The notes under the pieces were generated by a model that searched no databases, was not told the origin of the DNA, and saw nothing but the letters and a program-made list of their open reading frames with translations. Below are positions 37,137 through 46,883 of a stretch of 64,000 bases of DNA, in pieces. Position 1 is the stretch's first letter; the number at the start of each line of letters is the position of its first letter. The DNA is from Pseudoalteromonas sp. N1230-9 (lineage in GTDB: Bacteria > Pseudomonadota > Gammaproteobacteria > Enterobacterales > Alteromonadaceae), in the NCBI RefSeq assembly GCF_032716425.1, contig NZ_CP090419.1, positions 383,001 through 447,000 of the forward strand. Direction: 5' to 3'. Position numbers and translations under genes: made by a program.

Positions 37137-37170
37137 ATTTAATTAAGCGAACTAGTTTAACGCGAATAAA

Positions 37171-37197
37171 AAAACTCAGCCTTTGCTGAGTTTTTTT
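37171..37197 (+). terminator. Rho-independent terminator of the malic enzyme gene
   Basis: Arms AAAACTCAGC (37171-37180) and GCTGAG plus T-run (37185-37197), with a CTTT loop. It lies between convergent genes and may also end metJ. Confidence 0.9.
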
Positions 37198-37227
37198 ATG
37201 CTTATGAATCGGCGTTTATCCGATGGC

Positions 37228-37548
37228 TTATTCAGAATCAAGTACAGGGATATCTAATCCCATTTCTAGCATGATCTTTTTAACTTCTTCAGGGACTTTT
37301 TCAGGGTTGTCTTTGCGTAAGTCGTCATCATTTGGTAATGGCTGACCTGTAAAAGCATGTAGAAAGGCTTCGCATAGAAGTTCACTGTTGGTCGCGTGTC
37401 GCAGATTATTGATCTGACGACGTGTACGTTCATCTGTTAATACTTTTAGTACATTGAGCGGAATTGATACGGTAATTTTTTTAACTTGTTCTGATTTTTT
37501 ACCGTGTTCTGCGTATGGGTGAATGTATTCACCGTTCCATTTAGCCAT
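37228..37548 (-). CDS. metJ: Methionine repressor MetJ
   Basis: A ribbon-helix-helix repressor that binds Met boxes when loaded with S-adenosylmethionine. 106 residues (E. coli 105), with [60 protein letters not shown] and [13 protein letters not shown]. It diverges from metB across a spacer with Met boxes and probably represses metB-metL and itself. Confidence 0.98.
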   Translation of the reverse strand: MAKWNGEYIHPYAEHGKKSEQVKKITVSIPLNVLKVLTDERTRRQINNLRHATNSELLCEAFLHAFTGQPLPNDDDLRKDNPEKVPEEVKKIMLEMGLDIPVLDSE

Positions 37549-37736
37549 AAGTTATTTCGTTGCCTCGGTTATAAGTAGCTTACGCCTTTTTCACAGCGCA
37601 AAGATGCGGAAATTTTATCTCTTTAAAAAAGATAGTCAAATACTAGTTATTTAGCCATCTAGTAGTGTAAATGTATAAACTTCCATGTGTGAGTCACAAA
37701 TGCTTTGACTTCTTATAATTGATCATCTAACCTTTT

Positions 37737-37752
37737 AGACGTCTAAACATCC
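37737..37752. promoter_or_regulatory. Met box operator (MetJ sites)
   Basis: AGACGTCT, the exact consensus 8-mer, at 37737-37744 is followed directly by AAACATCC (37745-37752), which keeps 5 of 8 positions. The preceding 8-mer (AACCTTTT) is weaker, but tandem sites are the normal form. They lie 22-37 bases before the metB ATG. Confidence 0.85.
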
Positions 37753-37773
37753 AATCAATGAGTAGGTGATGAA

Positions 37774-39033
37774 ATGAGTGAAAAAAATAAAGCGACGATA
37801 GCTGTTCGTCATGGTATCGAAGCTGATAAACATCATGGTGCTGTCGTTCCACCTATCTATTTATCAACCACCTATTCATTTGCTGATTTTGATACTAAAC
37901 GTCAATATGACTACGGACGCAGTGGTAATCCAAATCGAGATATCTTAGCTGAAACATTGGCTGAACTTGAAGGTGGTGCAAAAGGTATTATTACTGCAAC
38001 AGGTATGTCAGCGGTGCATTTAGCGACGCAGCTATTAAACAGTGACGACACTTTAGTGATTCCACATGACTGTTATGGCGGTAGTTACCGTTTGTTCACG
38101 TCATTAGAAAAGCGTGGGTTATTAAAACTAAAAGTTTTGGATTTAACTAAAGCTGAGAATCACCAAGAAATTTTAGCAATCAAACCAAAGCTTATCTGGA
38201 TAGAGACACCCAGTAATCCAATTTTGCGTTTAACTGATATAAAAGCAATCACTTCGGTTGCTAAGCAATGTGGAGCCTTAGTTGCTGCAGATAATACGTT
38301 CTTATCACCAGCACTACAAAATCCAATTCAGTTTGGTGTAGATATCGTCGTACATTCAACAACTAAGTATATAAATGGTCACTCCGATGTAGTGGGTGGT
38401 GCAGTGATTGCTGCAACACAAGAGCTTGGTGATGAACTAGCTTGGTGGGCAAATAACATCGGTATCACAGGAGCACCATTTGACAGTTATTTAACCCTTC
38501 GTGGTTTACGAACATTAAATGTGCGTTTAAAACAACATCAAGAAAATGCGTTTGCAATCGCTCAGTATTTAGAAAATTCGCCTTTTGTTAGTCAGGTTTA
38601 TTACCCAGGTCTTGCTTCTCACCCTCAGCATGAGCTCGCTAAAGCGCAGCAACGTGGCTTTGGTGGCATGGTGAGCTTTGATATTAAAGGTGATATTAAC
38701 GACGCTGCTGCGTTTTTAACAAGCTTAAAAGAGTTTAGTCTTGCAGAGTCATTAGGTGGAGTTGAGAGCCTTATTTGTCATCCCGCAACAATGACTCATG
38801 CTGGCATGGAGCCTAAAGCACGCCTTGAGGCCGGTGTGGGCGATACACTCATTCGTATTTCTGTCGGTATTGAAGATATTAACGACTTAATTGCTGATCT
38901 TGAACGTGTTTTCAATCAAGTTAAGCCTGGCGAAGGCTTACAAGCGAGCCAACCTAAAGGCGCTCAAGTACAGTCAACTAGTCAGCAAAATACATCGTTT
39001 AAGTTAACGCCTGCACATACGGCATTGTGGTAG
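37774..39033 (+). CDS. metB: Cystathionine gamma-synthase
   Basis: It condenses an activated homoserine ester with cysteine in methionine synthesis. The PLP-enzyme signatures are YDYGRSGNPNRDILAETLAE, TATGMSAVHLATQLL, PHDCYGGSYRL and the Schiff-base lysine in VVHSTTKYINGHSDVVGG. It has 419 residues; E. coli MetB has 386, and the surplus is a C-terminal tail from about residue 388 rich in Gln, Ser and Lys. The tail overlaps the metL frame start, and the genes are coupled: metL's ATG lies six bases after the stop. It faces metJ across the Met boxes. Confidence 0.95.
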   Translation: MSEKNKATIAVRHGIEADKHHGAVVPPIYLSTTYSFADFDTKRQYDYGRSGNPNRDILAETLAELEGGAKGIITATGMSAVHLATQLLNSDDTLVIPHDCYGGSYRLFTSLEKRGLLKLKVLDLTKAENHQEILAIKPKLIWIETPSNPILRLTDIKAITSVAKQCGALVAADNTFLSPALQNPIQFGVDIVVHSTTKYINGHSDVVGGAVIAATQELGDELAWWANNIGITGAPFDSYLTLRGLRTLNVRLKQHQENAFAIAQYLENSPFVSQVYYPGLASHPQHELAKAQQRGFGGMVSFDIKGDINDAAAFLTSLKEFSLAESLGGVESLICHPATMTHAGMEPKARLEAGVGDTLIRISVGIEDINDLIADLERVFNQVKPGEGLQASQPKGAQVQSTSQQNTSFKLTPAHTALW

Positions 39034-39038
39034 AAGAA

Positions 39039-41384
39039 ATGGTTAATATTGTTCATAAATTTGGTGGTTCGAGCCTAAGCTCGGCCGAGCGGTATCAAGC
39101 AGTTGCGAACATTGTGTTGGCGAACACTGAGCAAGGCGATTGTGTTGTTGTATCAGCCTCTGGGAAAACGACAGACACACTTGTAAAGCTCTGGCAGAGC
39201 TATCAACAAAATGATAATCAAGCTGTGAGTGATATTTTATTGCTTATTGATAATAATCAGCGTGCACTAATCGAGCAGCTATTAGTGTCGCAGAGTAAGC
39301 AGCATGCATTAGCTAAACTAAAAGATGAATTAGCATCACTGACAGAGTTAATTGCCCAGCAACAATTACAAGAAGCACCTTTACTTGCTCATGGTGAAGT
39401 TTGGTCTGCTCGGTTACTTGCAGCTTATTTAAATCAACTCGGTTTAGAATCTAAAGATGTTGATGCAAGACAACTCTTTACTTTGCATGATGGTCAATTG
39501 TTACATCAAAAAAACCAGCAAAGTTGCAGTGAGTTAATCAGCCAAAACCAGATCAATGTTGTAACAGGCTTCATTGCCGCTGATTGCCAAGGCAATACCG
39601 TAACGCTAGGGCGAAATGGCAGTGACTACAGTGCCACATTACTGGCTAGTTATACCTTTGCAAAGCAGGTATCAATTTGGACTGATACACAAGGTGTATT
39701 TAGTACAGATCCTCGCAAAGTTAAAAATGCTGTTAAATATAACAAGGTATGCCGTGAACAAGCGAATTTGTTAGCCCGCTTAGGTAACCCTGTATTGCAT
39801 GCTAAGACATTGTCGCCGCTAAAAGGTAGCGACATTAAACTCGTTGTAAGAAGCAGCTTTGACTGTGAGGCAAGCCCAACAGAGGTTGTAAAAGAGGGGT
39901 ACAGTAAAGCTAAACGTTTTATTACGACCCTCGATAACATTGACTTACTTCGTGTTGATAAATTAAGTAGTGGCGAAGTGGGTGAGTTGAGCCAGTTGAT
40001 TCAGCATAGCCTGCATCACTTTGTGAAAGCCGGCGATACGTATCTATTAGTCCCAGGCTCGTGTACACATCAAGTTGTAAGTTACCTTGCAGGGCGTGCC
40101 AATATTGTTGAGTCAAATTTAAGTGGTTGTGCGGTGGTAGCGCCAAGCAGTGATATTAGCTCACTCGCAGAGCAAACAACGGCGTTATTAAAAGAGCAAA
40201 GTATCAACACACGCTTTGTACAGCAAGATGAAAACTACGTGTTAGTTTTAAAAGACCAAGCGATTGATAGTGACGTGTTGACCTTACTACACGACAAGTT
40301 AATTAATAAAGGCCAAGAGTTGGCTGTGATTGTTGCTGGGCTGGGTAATGTGGGAGAGGTATTCCTGACACAACTACAAGCGCAGCTAAAACGCCTTTCA
40401 GAGCACTATGAAGTGAAAGTGGTCGCTTTACTTCGCTCTAAGCAAATGCTGTTTAGTGCTAGTGGTTTAAACACTGATATGTGGCAAGAGCAGTGGCAAA
40501 ATGAAGCGCAAAACTACGAAAAAGAAGAGCTACTAACACGTATTAGTGAACTTGATTATGAGCACAAAGTGATCGTAGATATCACAGCTAGTGAAGCGTT
40601 TAGCCTCTTATACCCTGATTTTGTTGAGCTTAACTGCCATCTGATCAGTGCTAATAAATATGCTGGTACCGCAGCTAATAGTTGGTATCAAAACTTACGC
40701 ACTAATTTAGCCGAGCGCAATTTATTATGGCGTTATAACACCAGCGTTGGTGCAGGTTTGCCTATCAACTTTGCACTTGCTGATCTGCAAAACAGTGGTG
40801 ATAAAATTAACCGTATTGAAGGCGTTTTTTCGGGTACTCTGTCGTGGTTATGCAGCAGTTATGATGGCAGCGTGCCGTTTTCTGATTTAGTCCTACAAGC
40901 GCAGCAAATGGGTTATACAGAGCCTGATCCTCGTGAAGATTTATCGGGTCGAGATATGCAACGTAAGCTGCTTATTTTAGCACGTGATCTCGGTCTTGAT
41001 TTAGAGCTTGATGATATCGCTTTAACTCCATTAATGCCTGAAGAGTTGGCTGCGGGTAGCTGGCAAGATTTCTTAGCAAATAAGCATTTACTTGATGAAT
41101 TTATGACGGCAAAAGCTGAACAAGCACAAGTCGAAAATAAACTTGTTCGCTATACCGGTGCGATTACCATTACTAATGGTAAAGTGAAGGCTGAAGTTGG
41201 CCTAGTTAATGTCGCAAAAGACGATGTGCTGGCAAGCCTTAAGCCCGGTGACAATATCTTTGTTATTAACTCACAGTGGTATACCGATAACGCTTTGGTA
41301 ATCCAAGGCCCTGGTGCAGGAAAAGAAGTGACTGCGGCAGGCGTTCATTCTGATTTGTATTGGTTGGTAAACAACCTAAAATAA
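39039..41384 (+). CDS. metL: Bifunctional aspartokinase/homoserine dehydrogenase II
   Basis: The fused enzyme carries two steps from aspartate to homoserine. 781 residues: an N-terminal aspartokinase domain (NIVHKFGGSSLSSAERYQAV, TLGRNGSDYSATLLASY, about 1-290), a middle ACT regulatory region, and a homoserine dehydrogenase domain (AVIVAGLGNVGEVF, SANKYAGTA, IEGVFSGTLSWL, QMGYTEPDPREDLSGRDMQRK, from about 425). MetL is normally insensitive to threonine feedback and is regulated by methionine through MetJ, in agreement with its place after metB. A GTG at 39027 is in frame but overlaps the metB stop; ATG 39039 is preferred. Confidence 0.96.
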   Translation: MVNIVHKFGGSSLSSAERYQAVANIVLANTEQGDCVVVSASGKTTDTLVKLWQSYQQNDNQAVSDILLLIDNNQRALIEQLLVSQSKQHALAKLKDELASLTELIAQQQLQEAPLLAHGEVWSARLLAAYLNQLGLESKDVDARQLFTLHDGQLLHQKNQQSCSELISQNQINVVTGFIAADCQGNTVTLGRNGSDYSATLLASYTFAKQVSIWTDTQGVFSTDPRKVKNAVKYNKVCREQANLLARLGNPVLHAKTLSPLKGSDIKLVVRSSFDCEASPTEVVKEGYSKAKRFITTLDNIDLLRVDKLSSGEVGELSQLIQHSLHHFVKAGDTYLLVPGSCTHQVVSYLAGRANIVESNLSGCAVVAPSSDISSLAEQTTALLKEQSINTRFVQQDENYVLVLKDQAIDSDVLTLLHDKLINKGQELAVIVAGLGNVGEVFLTQLQAQLKRLSEHYEVKVVALLRSKQMLFSASGLNTDMWQEQWQNEAQNYEKEELLTRISELDYEHKVIVDITASEAFSLLYPDFVELNCHLISANKYAGTAANSWYQNLRTNLAERNLLWRYNTSVGAGLPINFALADLQNSGDKINRIEGVFSGTLSWLCSSYDGSVPFSDLVLQAQQMGYTEPDPREDLSGRDMQRKLLILARDLGLDLELDDIALTPLMPEELAAGSWQDFLANKHLLDEFMTAKAEQAQVENKLVRYTGAITITNGKVKAEVGLVNVAKDDVLASLKPGDNIFVINSQWYTDNALVIQGPGAGKEVTAAGVHSDLYWLVNNLK

Positions 41385-41418
41385 ACCTTGTTTATCGTGT
41401 AATAAAAAAACCGTCAAA

Positions 41419-41470
41419 TGAAGTGACCCCCAATAGTTGGACATTCCAATTACTGGGGGTCTTTTTATTA
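41419..41470. terminator. Terminator after metL, possibly built from an IS-end-like sequence
   Basis: Outer arms GACCCCCA (41425-41432) and TGGGGGTC (41454-41461) and inner TTGG/CCAA form a stem with a T-run after. The left side, TGAAGTGACCCCCAATAGTT at 41419-41438, resembles terminal inverted repeats of IS3-family elements as I recall them. No transposase is next to it. Confidence 0.75.
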
Positions 41471-41481
41471 CACTCAATTAG

Positions 41482-43983
41482 CTAAAATAGCTCTTCTTCT
41501 GTTGAAAGATTTTCTTCGAATATATCCGTTGGCTGATCGAGTACATATTTTGTAGGTGCTGTGCCCTTAATAAAGTACTCAAAGCGGCTGGTATAATCAT
41601 TTTTATGACTAAGCAAGCCCGTTGCTAAGTCAATACGAACAGACACCAGTCCTTCAGGTAACTCAATAGGTGCCTCAGGCATGCCATCGAGCGCGACACG
41701 CATAAAATCAACCCAAGCTGGTTGAGCCGTTTTAGCACCTGATTCTGCACCAGATATTTGTGATTTATCTAGATTATTATTGTAGGTTGAACGGCCGAGT
41801 GGGTTACCAGGGTTATCGAAGCCAACCCACACTGAGGTCATCACGTTACGGTTAAAGCCACTAAACCAAGTATCAACAGAGTCATTGGTTGTACCGGTTT
41901 TACCCGAAAGATCACGGCGCTCAAGTGCTTGAGCTCGCCAGCCAGTACCACTCCAGCCCGTTTTGTGGGTCCAACTACCGCCACCCCAAACTGCGCTATG
42001 CATCGCTTGTGAAATTAAGAAAGCATTTTGCTTTGAAATTATACGCGGTGCACAACGAGGCGCAGTATCCGATTGTACTGAATTTACTTGGTCACTGTCA
42101 GCTGTATAACTTGTAAATGATGTCGGCTCAGGCGTGTCACACGCAAGCTCTGGCTGTGTTTTAAATATCGTATTGCCAGAAGAGTCCTGTATTTCAGTAA
42201 TAAAATACGGGGTGATAAGGTGTCCACCATTTGCAAAGCTACTCATCCCTCTTGCCAGTTCAAGCGGTGTGATTGAAGCACTACCTAATGCAAGGGATTC
42301 ACTGCGATTAATATCGCTATTCAAAAAGCCAAATTTAAGTAGGTGGTCTGCGGTGCGTTGTAAGCCAACACCGCGTAGTAATCTTACAGAGATCACGTTT
42401 TTAGATTGTGCAAGGGCGCGGCGGATACGAATAGGACCGTTATACACAGCAGGGCTGTTTTTTGGACGCCATGCAACACCTTGACTTTTATCCCACTGAT
42501 TTATTGGCGCATCATTTAAAATAGATGCCAATGTGTAGCCATTTTCTAGTGCCGCAGAATAGATAAACGGCTTAATATTTGAACCCACTTGACGTTTTGC
42601 TTGAACAGCACGGTTGTATTGACTTTGCTCAAAGCTGTAGCCCCCAACGATAGCCTTAATACGGCCATCTTGTGGGTCGAGCGATACGAGGGCACTTGAT
42701 GCCTCTGGTATTTGGCTCAAAATGTAGCTGTCATCAGCGTTTTTACGAAGCCATATCTGTGCACCAGCTGTGAGGATTTCAGCAGCTGTTTTTGGCGGAA
42801 AGCTCTGTCTATAGCGGGTGATATATTTACGCGCCCACTTTAAGCCATCCCATTCAACCGTTACCTGTTCACCATTTTTAAGCAATACTTGAATTGATTG
42901 TTCTGCAACTTGTGTAACGACACCCGTTAATAGTGGACCAAACTCTTTGACGTCTTTTAGCTTTTCTAAAATCGCATCTTTATTAAGTGGACTTTCTGTT
43001 TCACTATCCCATAGTTGAGCTGTTGCACCTCGAAAGCCATGGCGCATATCATAGGCATGGAGGTTATTGACTAAAGCATCTTGTGCGGCTTGTTGTATCT
43101 CAGAGTCGATACTTGTAAATACCCTAAAGCCAGTATTGTAAGCGCGTTCATGACCAAAACGCGCGACCATTTCTGCACGTACCATTTCAGAAATATAGGG
43201 CGCGTATACATCAATTTCAGCGCCGTGAAACTTAGCTGTGATTGGTGCGCTGGTTGCTTCATCATACTGCGCTTGTGTAATGTATTTTTCTGTATACATA
43301 CGACCAAGCACTACGTTTCGGCGTGCTTTAGCACGTACAGGGTTTCTGATAGGGTTTAAAGCAGAAGGGGCTTTTGGTAAGCCTGCAATCATCGCCATTT
43401 GCGCAAGGGTTAACTCGTTTAGGTCTTTGCCATAATAAACTTGAGCGGCGGCACCGATACCAAAAGCGCGATTTCCAAGCTCAATTTTATTTAAGTACAG
43501 CTCAAGAATTTCATCTTTACTAAGAATACTTTCAATATGCAGGGCGATAAAGATCTCTTTGACCTTACGAATATACGCTTTTTCTCGAGTTAAGAAAAAG
43601 TTACGAGCTAACTGCATAGTTATAGTGCTTGCGCCTTGTTTCTTTTCACCTGTGGAAATGAGTACAATGGCAGAACGAACAATACCAATAGGATCAATTC
43701 CTATATGTTCGTAAAAACGGTTGTCTTCAGTTGCTAAGATCGCATCAATGAGTGGTTGTGGTATTTGATCTATCGTGACGGGAATACGTCGTTTTTCACC
43801 AAATTGATTAATCAATAAGCCGTCCCGAGAAAAAACCTGCATAGGTGTCTGTAACTGAACGTCTTTTAATACCTGAACGCTAGGAATGTCAGGTTTAACG
43901 TAATAGTATAGACCGACTAATGTAATAAGGCCTAAAAACGAGCAGATGATAATAAATTGTAAAGTTCTCTTTAATAAAATCAC
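41482..43983 (-). CDS. mrcA: Penicillin-binding protein 1A
   Basis: A bifunctional peptidoglycan glycosyltransferase and transpeptidase of the inner membrane. 833 residues: N-terminal TM (residues 5-28), GT51 domain (ATEDNRFYEHIGIDPIGI, GASTITMQLARNFFL, KIELGNRAFGIGAAAQVYYG), an OB-like insert, and the transpeptidase with active-site RQVGSNIKPFIYSAA (SxxK), SKN (AQSKNVISVRLL) and KTGTTNDSVDTWFSGF (KTG). The partner lipoprotein activator LpoA is not in the window. It diverges from pilM, the usual order in type-IV-pilus gammaproteobacteria. Confidence 0.97.
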   Translation of the reverse strand: MILLKRTLQFIIICSFLGLITLVGLYYYVKPDIPSVQVLKDVQLQTPMQVFSRDGLLINQFGEKRRIPVTIDQIPQPLIDAILATEDNRFYEHIGIDPIGIVRSAIVLISTGEKKQGASTITMQLARNFFLTREKAYIRKVKEIFIALHIESILSKDEILELYLNKIELGNRAFGIGAAAQVYYGKDLNELTLAQMAMIAGLPKAPSALNPIRNPVRAKARRNVVLGRMYTEKYITQAQYDEATSAPITAKFHGAEIDVYAPYISEMVRAEMVARFGHERAYNTGFRVFTSIDSEIQQAAQDALVNNLHAYDMRHGFRGATAQLWDSETESPLNKDAILEKLKDVKEFGPLLTGVVTQVAEQSIQVLLKNGEQVTVEWDGLKWARKYITRYRQSFPPKTAAEILTAGAQIWLRKNADDSYILSQIPEASSALVSLDPQDGRIKAIVGGYSFEQSQYNRAVQAKRQVGSNIKPFIYSAALENGYTLASILNDAPINQWDKSQGVAWRPKNSPAVYNGPIRIRRALAQSKNVISVRLLRGVGLQRTADHLLKFGFLNSDINRSESLALGSASITPLELARGMSSFANGGHLITPYFITEIQDSSGNTIFKTQPELACDTPEPTSFTSYTADSDQVNSVQSDTAPRCAPRIISKQNAFLISQAMHSAVWGGGSWTHKTGWSGTGWRAQALERRDLSGKTGTTNDSVDTWFSGFNRNVMTSVWVGFDNPGNPLGRSTYNNNLDKSQISGAESGAKTAQPAWVDFMRVALDGMPEAPIELPEGLVSVRIDLATGLLSHKNDYTSRFEYFIKGTAPTKYVLDQPTDIFEENLSTEEELF

Positions 43984-44115
43984 TTATATTTTCCCTAAAT
44001 AGACTCCCAATTAGAATCGGAGACTGCTAGTATATATTGATTAAAAAATGAATAATATTTTTTCAGACAAAAATTATAACTTGTTTATTATTAAAACAAA
44101 GGCCAAGTTGCAAAC

Positions 44116-45195
44116 ATGTTAAGTCAGCTATTTAAAAAGCCTTCATCTATGATGGTAGGGATCGACATTGGATCGCATTGTATCAAAGCGGTGTTGTTGC
44201 AGAAAACAGACGCAGGTTTGCGACTTGAGGCTTTAGCGATAGAACCTATGCCTAAAGGCGCAATATCTGAACGATCAATTCAAGATATTGAAGCAATTGG
44301 CAATGTGATTACTAAATTAAAAAAGAAACTACCCAAATCAGTTCAGTCCGCGGCCGTAGCCGTGTCTGGACAAACCGTGATCACGAAAGTCATTTTTATG
44401 GATGTATCATTAACTGATGCTGAATTAGAGTCACAAATAGCCATCGAAGCAGATAGCCTTATCCCTTACCCCCTTGATGAAGTGAATATTGATTTTGAAA
44501 AACTTTCAATCAATGAGGCTGATCCAAGCAAAGTGAATGTTTTACTTTCTGCTGCGCGAACTGAAAGTGTCGAGGCACGAGTGAGTGCGCTTGAAACAGC
44601 TAATCTGATAGCAAAAGTTGTTGATGTTGAAAGCTACGCATTGAGCCGCGCTATGGACATCTACTATCAGCAGCTACCAAGTGATGCTTTTAACAAGTGT
44701 GTAGCCGTCGTTGATATTGGCGCTGTCTTGATGTTGGTGAGTGTTGTTCAAGCCGGTGAAACGATATATACCCGTGACCAAGTATTTGGTGGCGACCAGT
44801 ACACTAATAGTATAGTTGCCTATTATAATAAAAGCTTTGATGAAGCTGAAATTGGTAAAACAACCGGTGATTTACCCCCTAATTACACCTTTGAGGTACT
44901 TGCACCATTTCAAACATCGCTATTACAGCAAGTAAGGCGTGCAGTGCAAATGTTCTTAACAACCAGTGGTAAAGATCAGGTCGATTATATTGTTTTAACC
45001 GGTGGAACTGCCATGATAGACGGATTAGATCGTCTATTGATTGAAGAATTAGGGATCCATGCAGTGGTTGCAGAACCTTTTGCTAATATTGAGATAGCCC
45101 CAAAAATAGATCGTAACGTTTTACAACGTCATCGTACGCAATTTGCAATAGCGACAGGGTTAGCATTAAGGAGCTTTTCATCATGCCACATATAA
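44116..45195 (+). CDS. pilM: Type IV pilus assembly protein PilM
   Basis: A cytoplasmic actin-like ATPase that binds the N-terminus of PilN and links the alignment complex to the motors. 359 residues with GIDIGSHCIKAVLLQKTDAG, FMDVSLTDAELESQIAIEAD, the VAVVDIGAVLMLV and LTGGTAMIDGLDRLL motifs of the actin/FtsA fold. The first gene of the pilMNOPQ operon, overlapping pilN by 13 bases. Together these proteins span the inner membrane and periplasm to the PilQ secretin, supporting twitching and surface attachment. Confidence 0.97.
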   Translation: MLSQLFKKPSSMMVGIDIGSHCIKAVLLQKTDAGLRLEALAIEPMPKGAISERSIQDIEAIGNVITKLKKKLPKSVQSAAVAVSGQTVITKVIFMDVSLTDAELESQIAIEADSLIPYPLDEVNIDFEKLSINEADPSKVNVLLSAARTESVEARVSALETANLIAKVVDVESYALSRAMDIYYQQLPSDAFNKCVAVVDIGAVLMLVSVVQAGETIYTRDQVFGGDQYTNSIVAYYNKSFDEAEIGKTTGDLPPNYTFEVLAPFQTSLLQQVRRAVQMFLTTSGKDQVDYIVLTGGTAMIDGLDRLLIEELGIHAVVAEPFANIEIAPKIDRNVLQRHRTQFAIATGLALRSFSSCHI

Positions 45196-45755
45196 ATCTG
45201 CTACCTTGGCGTGAACAGCAACGAAAAGAGTCACAAAATAAATTCGTCACTATTTTGTTTGCTGTTGTGGTGATCTGCTTTTTGAGTATGTACATCCTGA
45301 GCTCTTTTTATAGCGGCCTGCGCGAAGGGCAAAATATTAAAAATGATTTTTTGAATACAGAAATAGCATTACTGAATCAACGTATTCGCGAAATTAACGA
45401 GTTGGATAAAAAGAAAGAAAGCTTACAACAACGTATGCGCTTAATCGAAGAGTTACAAAGCAGTCGTAACCTAGGTACGCAAATTATGGACGAAGTTGCG
45501 AAAATAGTGCCTGCGGGAGTGTACTTAACTAAATTAGAGCGCCGTGGTAATAGTATTCATGTTGTTGGTCGTAGCGAGTCAAATAACCGTTTATCAACCA
45601 TGCTACGCCAAGTTCAAGGATCTTATTTACTTGAACGACCTATCATGCAAGGTATTGTTGCAGGTGAACAAACATCAAGACTACTGAGTGACTTTAATAT
45701 GGAATTTTATGTTAAGCCATTTGATAAGATAGGCGAGGCGCGCAATGAACCTTGA
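45183..45755 (+). CDS. pilN: Type IV pilus assembly protein PilN
   Basis: 190 residues, one TM segment (about residues 20-42, FVTILFAVVVICFLSMYILS) after a short cytoplasmic tail HINLLPWREQQRKESQ with the INLLPWR motif that binds PilM, then a coiled coil and a ferredoxin-like periplasmic domain. Overlaps pilM by 13 and pilO by 11 bases. Confidence 0.96.
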   Translation: MPHINLLPWREQQRKESQNKFVTILFAVVVICFLSMYILSSFYSGLREGQNIKNDFLNTEIALLNQRIREINELDKKKESLQQRMRLIEELQSSRNLGTQIMDEVAKIVPAGVYLTKLERRGNSIHVVGRSESNNRLSTMLRQVQGSYLLERPIMQGIVAGEQTSRLLSDFNMEFYVKPFDKIGEARNEP

Positions 45756-46350
45756 TATCAAATCGTTAACAGAAATAGATTGGAATGAAATAGAGCTCGA
45801 AAACATGGGCGATTGGCCTATCGCCGTTAAAGTTCTGTGTTGTAGCTTTGTTGCAGCTATTGTACTTTACTTTAGTTACAGCTTATTGGTGTCTGATGAA
45901 ATAGCGAGTTATCAAGCCGCTGTTGAGAAAGAAACCCAATTGCGCACCACCTATAAGCAAAAGTACGCTATAGCGAGTAATTTAGAACTATATCGTCAAC
46001 AAATGATTGATATGGAAGAAAAGTTCTCGCAGCTATTGAAGCGCTTACCGACCTCAAATGAAACCCCCGGATTACTCGATGACTTATCCTATGTGGGAAC
46101 AACCAGCGGTCTTACATTCTTGAAAATTGGTTGGTTACCTGAAATAGAAAAAGAATTTTATACTGAGTTACCAATTAAAATAGAGGTTGTGGGTACTTAT
46201 CATGAGTTTGGTGATTTTGTTGGTAAAGTCGCACAGCTTCCTCGTATTGTGAGCCTTCATGATTTTACAATTCAAACCTTAGGGAATGATGAGTTAACGT
46301 TTAGTGTTGTTGCTAAAACATACCGTTATGAAGGAGGAACTAAAAAGTGA
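45745..46350 (+). CDS. pilO: Type IV pilus assembly protein PilO
   Basis: 201 residues: N-terminal cytoplasmic stretch MNLDIKSLTEIDWNEIELEN, one TM (about 25-46, VLCCSFVAAIVLYFSYSLLV), a coiled coil with QKYAIASNLELYRQQMIDM and a C-terminal ferredoxin-like domain (IKIEVVGTYHEFGDFVGKVA). It forms the heterodimer with PilN. It overlaps pilP by four bases (ATGA-like). Confidence 0.96.
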   Translation: MNLDIKSLTEIDWNEIELENMGDWPIAVKVLCCSFVAAIVLYFSYSLLVSDEIASYQAAVEKETQLRTTYKQKYAIASNLELYRQQMIDMEEKFSQLLKRLPTSNETPGLLDDLSYVGTTSGLTFLKIGWLPEIEKEFYTELPIKIEVVGTYHEFGDFVGKVAQLPRIVSLHDFTIQTLGNDELTFSVVAKTYRYEGGTKK

Positions 46351-46883
46351 AACAGTTCCCTTTAGTAATCATGATGAGTTTATTGCTCAGCGCATGTAAC
46401 GATGATACCTCTGAGCAAAAAGAGTTTATTGATCAGGTTAAAGCAAGTACAACGCCGAAGGTCGAGCCGATTCCACAAATGGCAAATTTTGAGTATTTTG
46501 AATACAGTGCGGGTAAAATGCGCAGCCCCTTTGTGGCGCCTAAGCCTGAAATTATTCAAAATAATCTCGTGCAGGTAAAAAACTGCTTACATCCCGATCC
46601 TGACCGTGTTCGTCAGCCACTAGAAAAATACCCGCTTGATAACTTATCAATGAAAGGAACAATTGGCCGAAGTGGCCAAACATGGGCACTGATCAAAGCG
46701 GCTGATGAAACTCTTTATCGGGTTACTGTTGGTAATTATCTTGGTTTGTATCATGGCGAAATAAAAGAAGTGCATGACAATTATATACAATTATTAGAAT
46801 TAATCCCTGATGGGGCTGGTTGTTGGAAAGAGCGTCTGACAAAACTAGAAATGTTAGAGGCAAATACAAATGGTGCAAGTTAA
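46347..46883 (+). CDS. pilP: Type IV pilus lipoprotein PilP
   Basis: 178 residues with a lipoprotein signal (MKQFPLVIMMSLLLSAC, lipobox LSAC, Cys 17). The mature part starts disordered and has the FEYSAGKMRSPF motif and a C-terminal beta domain (LSMKGTIGRSGQTWALIKAA, VTVGNYLGLYHGEI). It docks on the N-domain of the PilQ secretin. It overlaps pilO by 4 bases and the pilQ start by 14. Confidence 0.96.
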   Translation: MKQFPLVIMMSLLLSACNDDTSEQKEFIDQVKASTTPKVEPIPQMANFEYFEYSAGKMRSPFVAPKPEIIQNNLVQVKNCLHPDPDRVRQPLEKYPLDNLSMKGTIGRSGQTWALIKAADETLYRVTVGNYLGLYHGEIKEVHDNYIQLLELIPDGAGCWKERLTKLEMLEANTNGAS

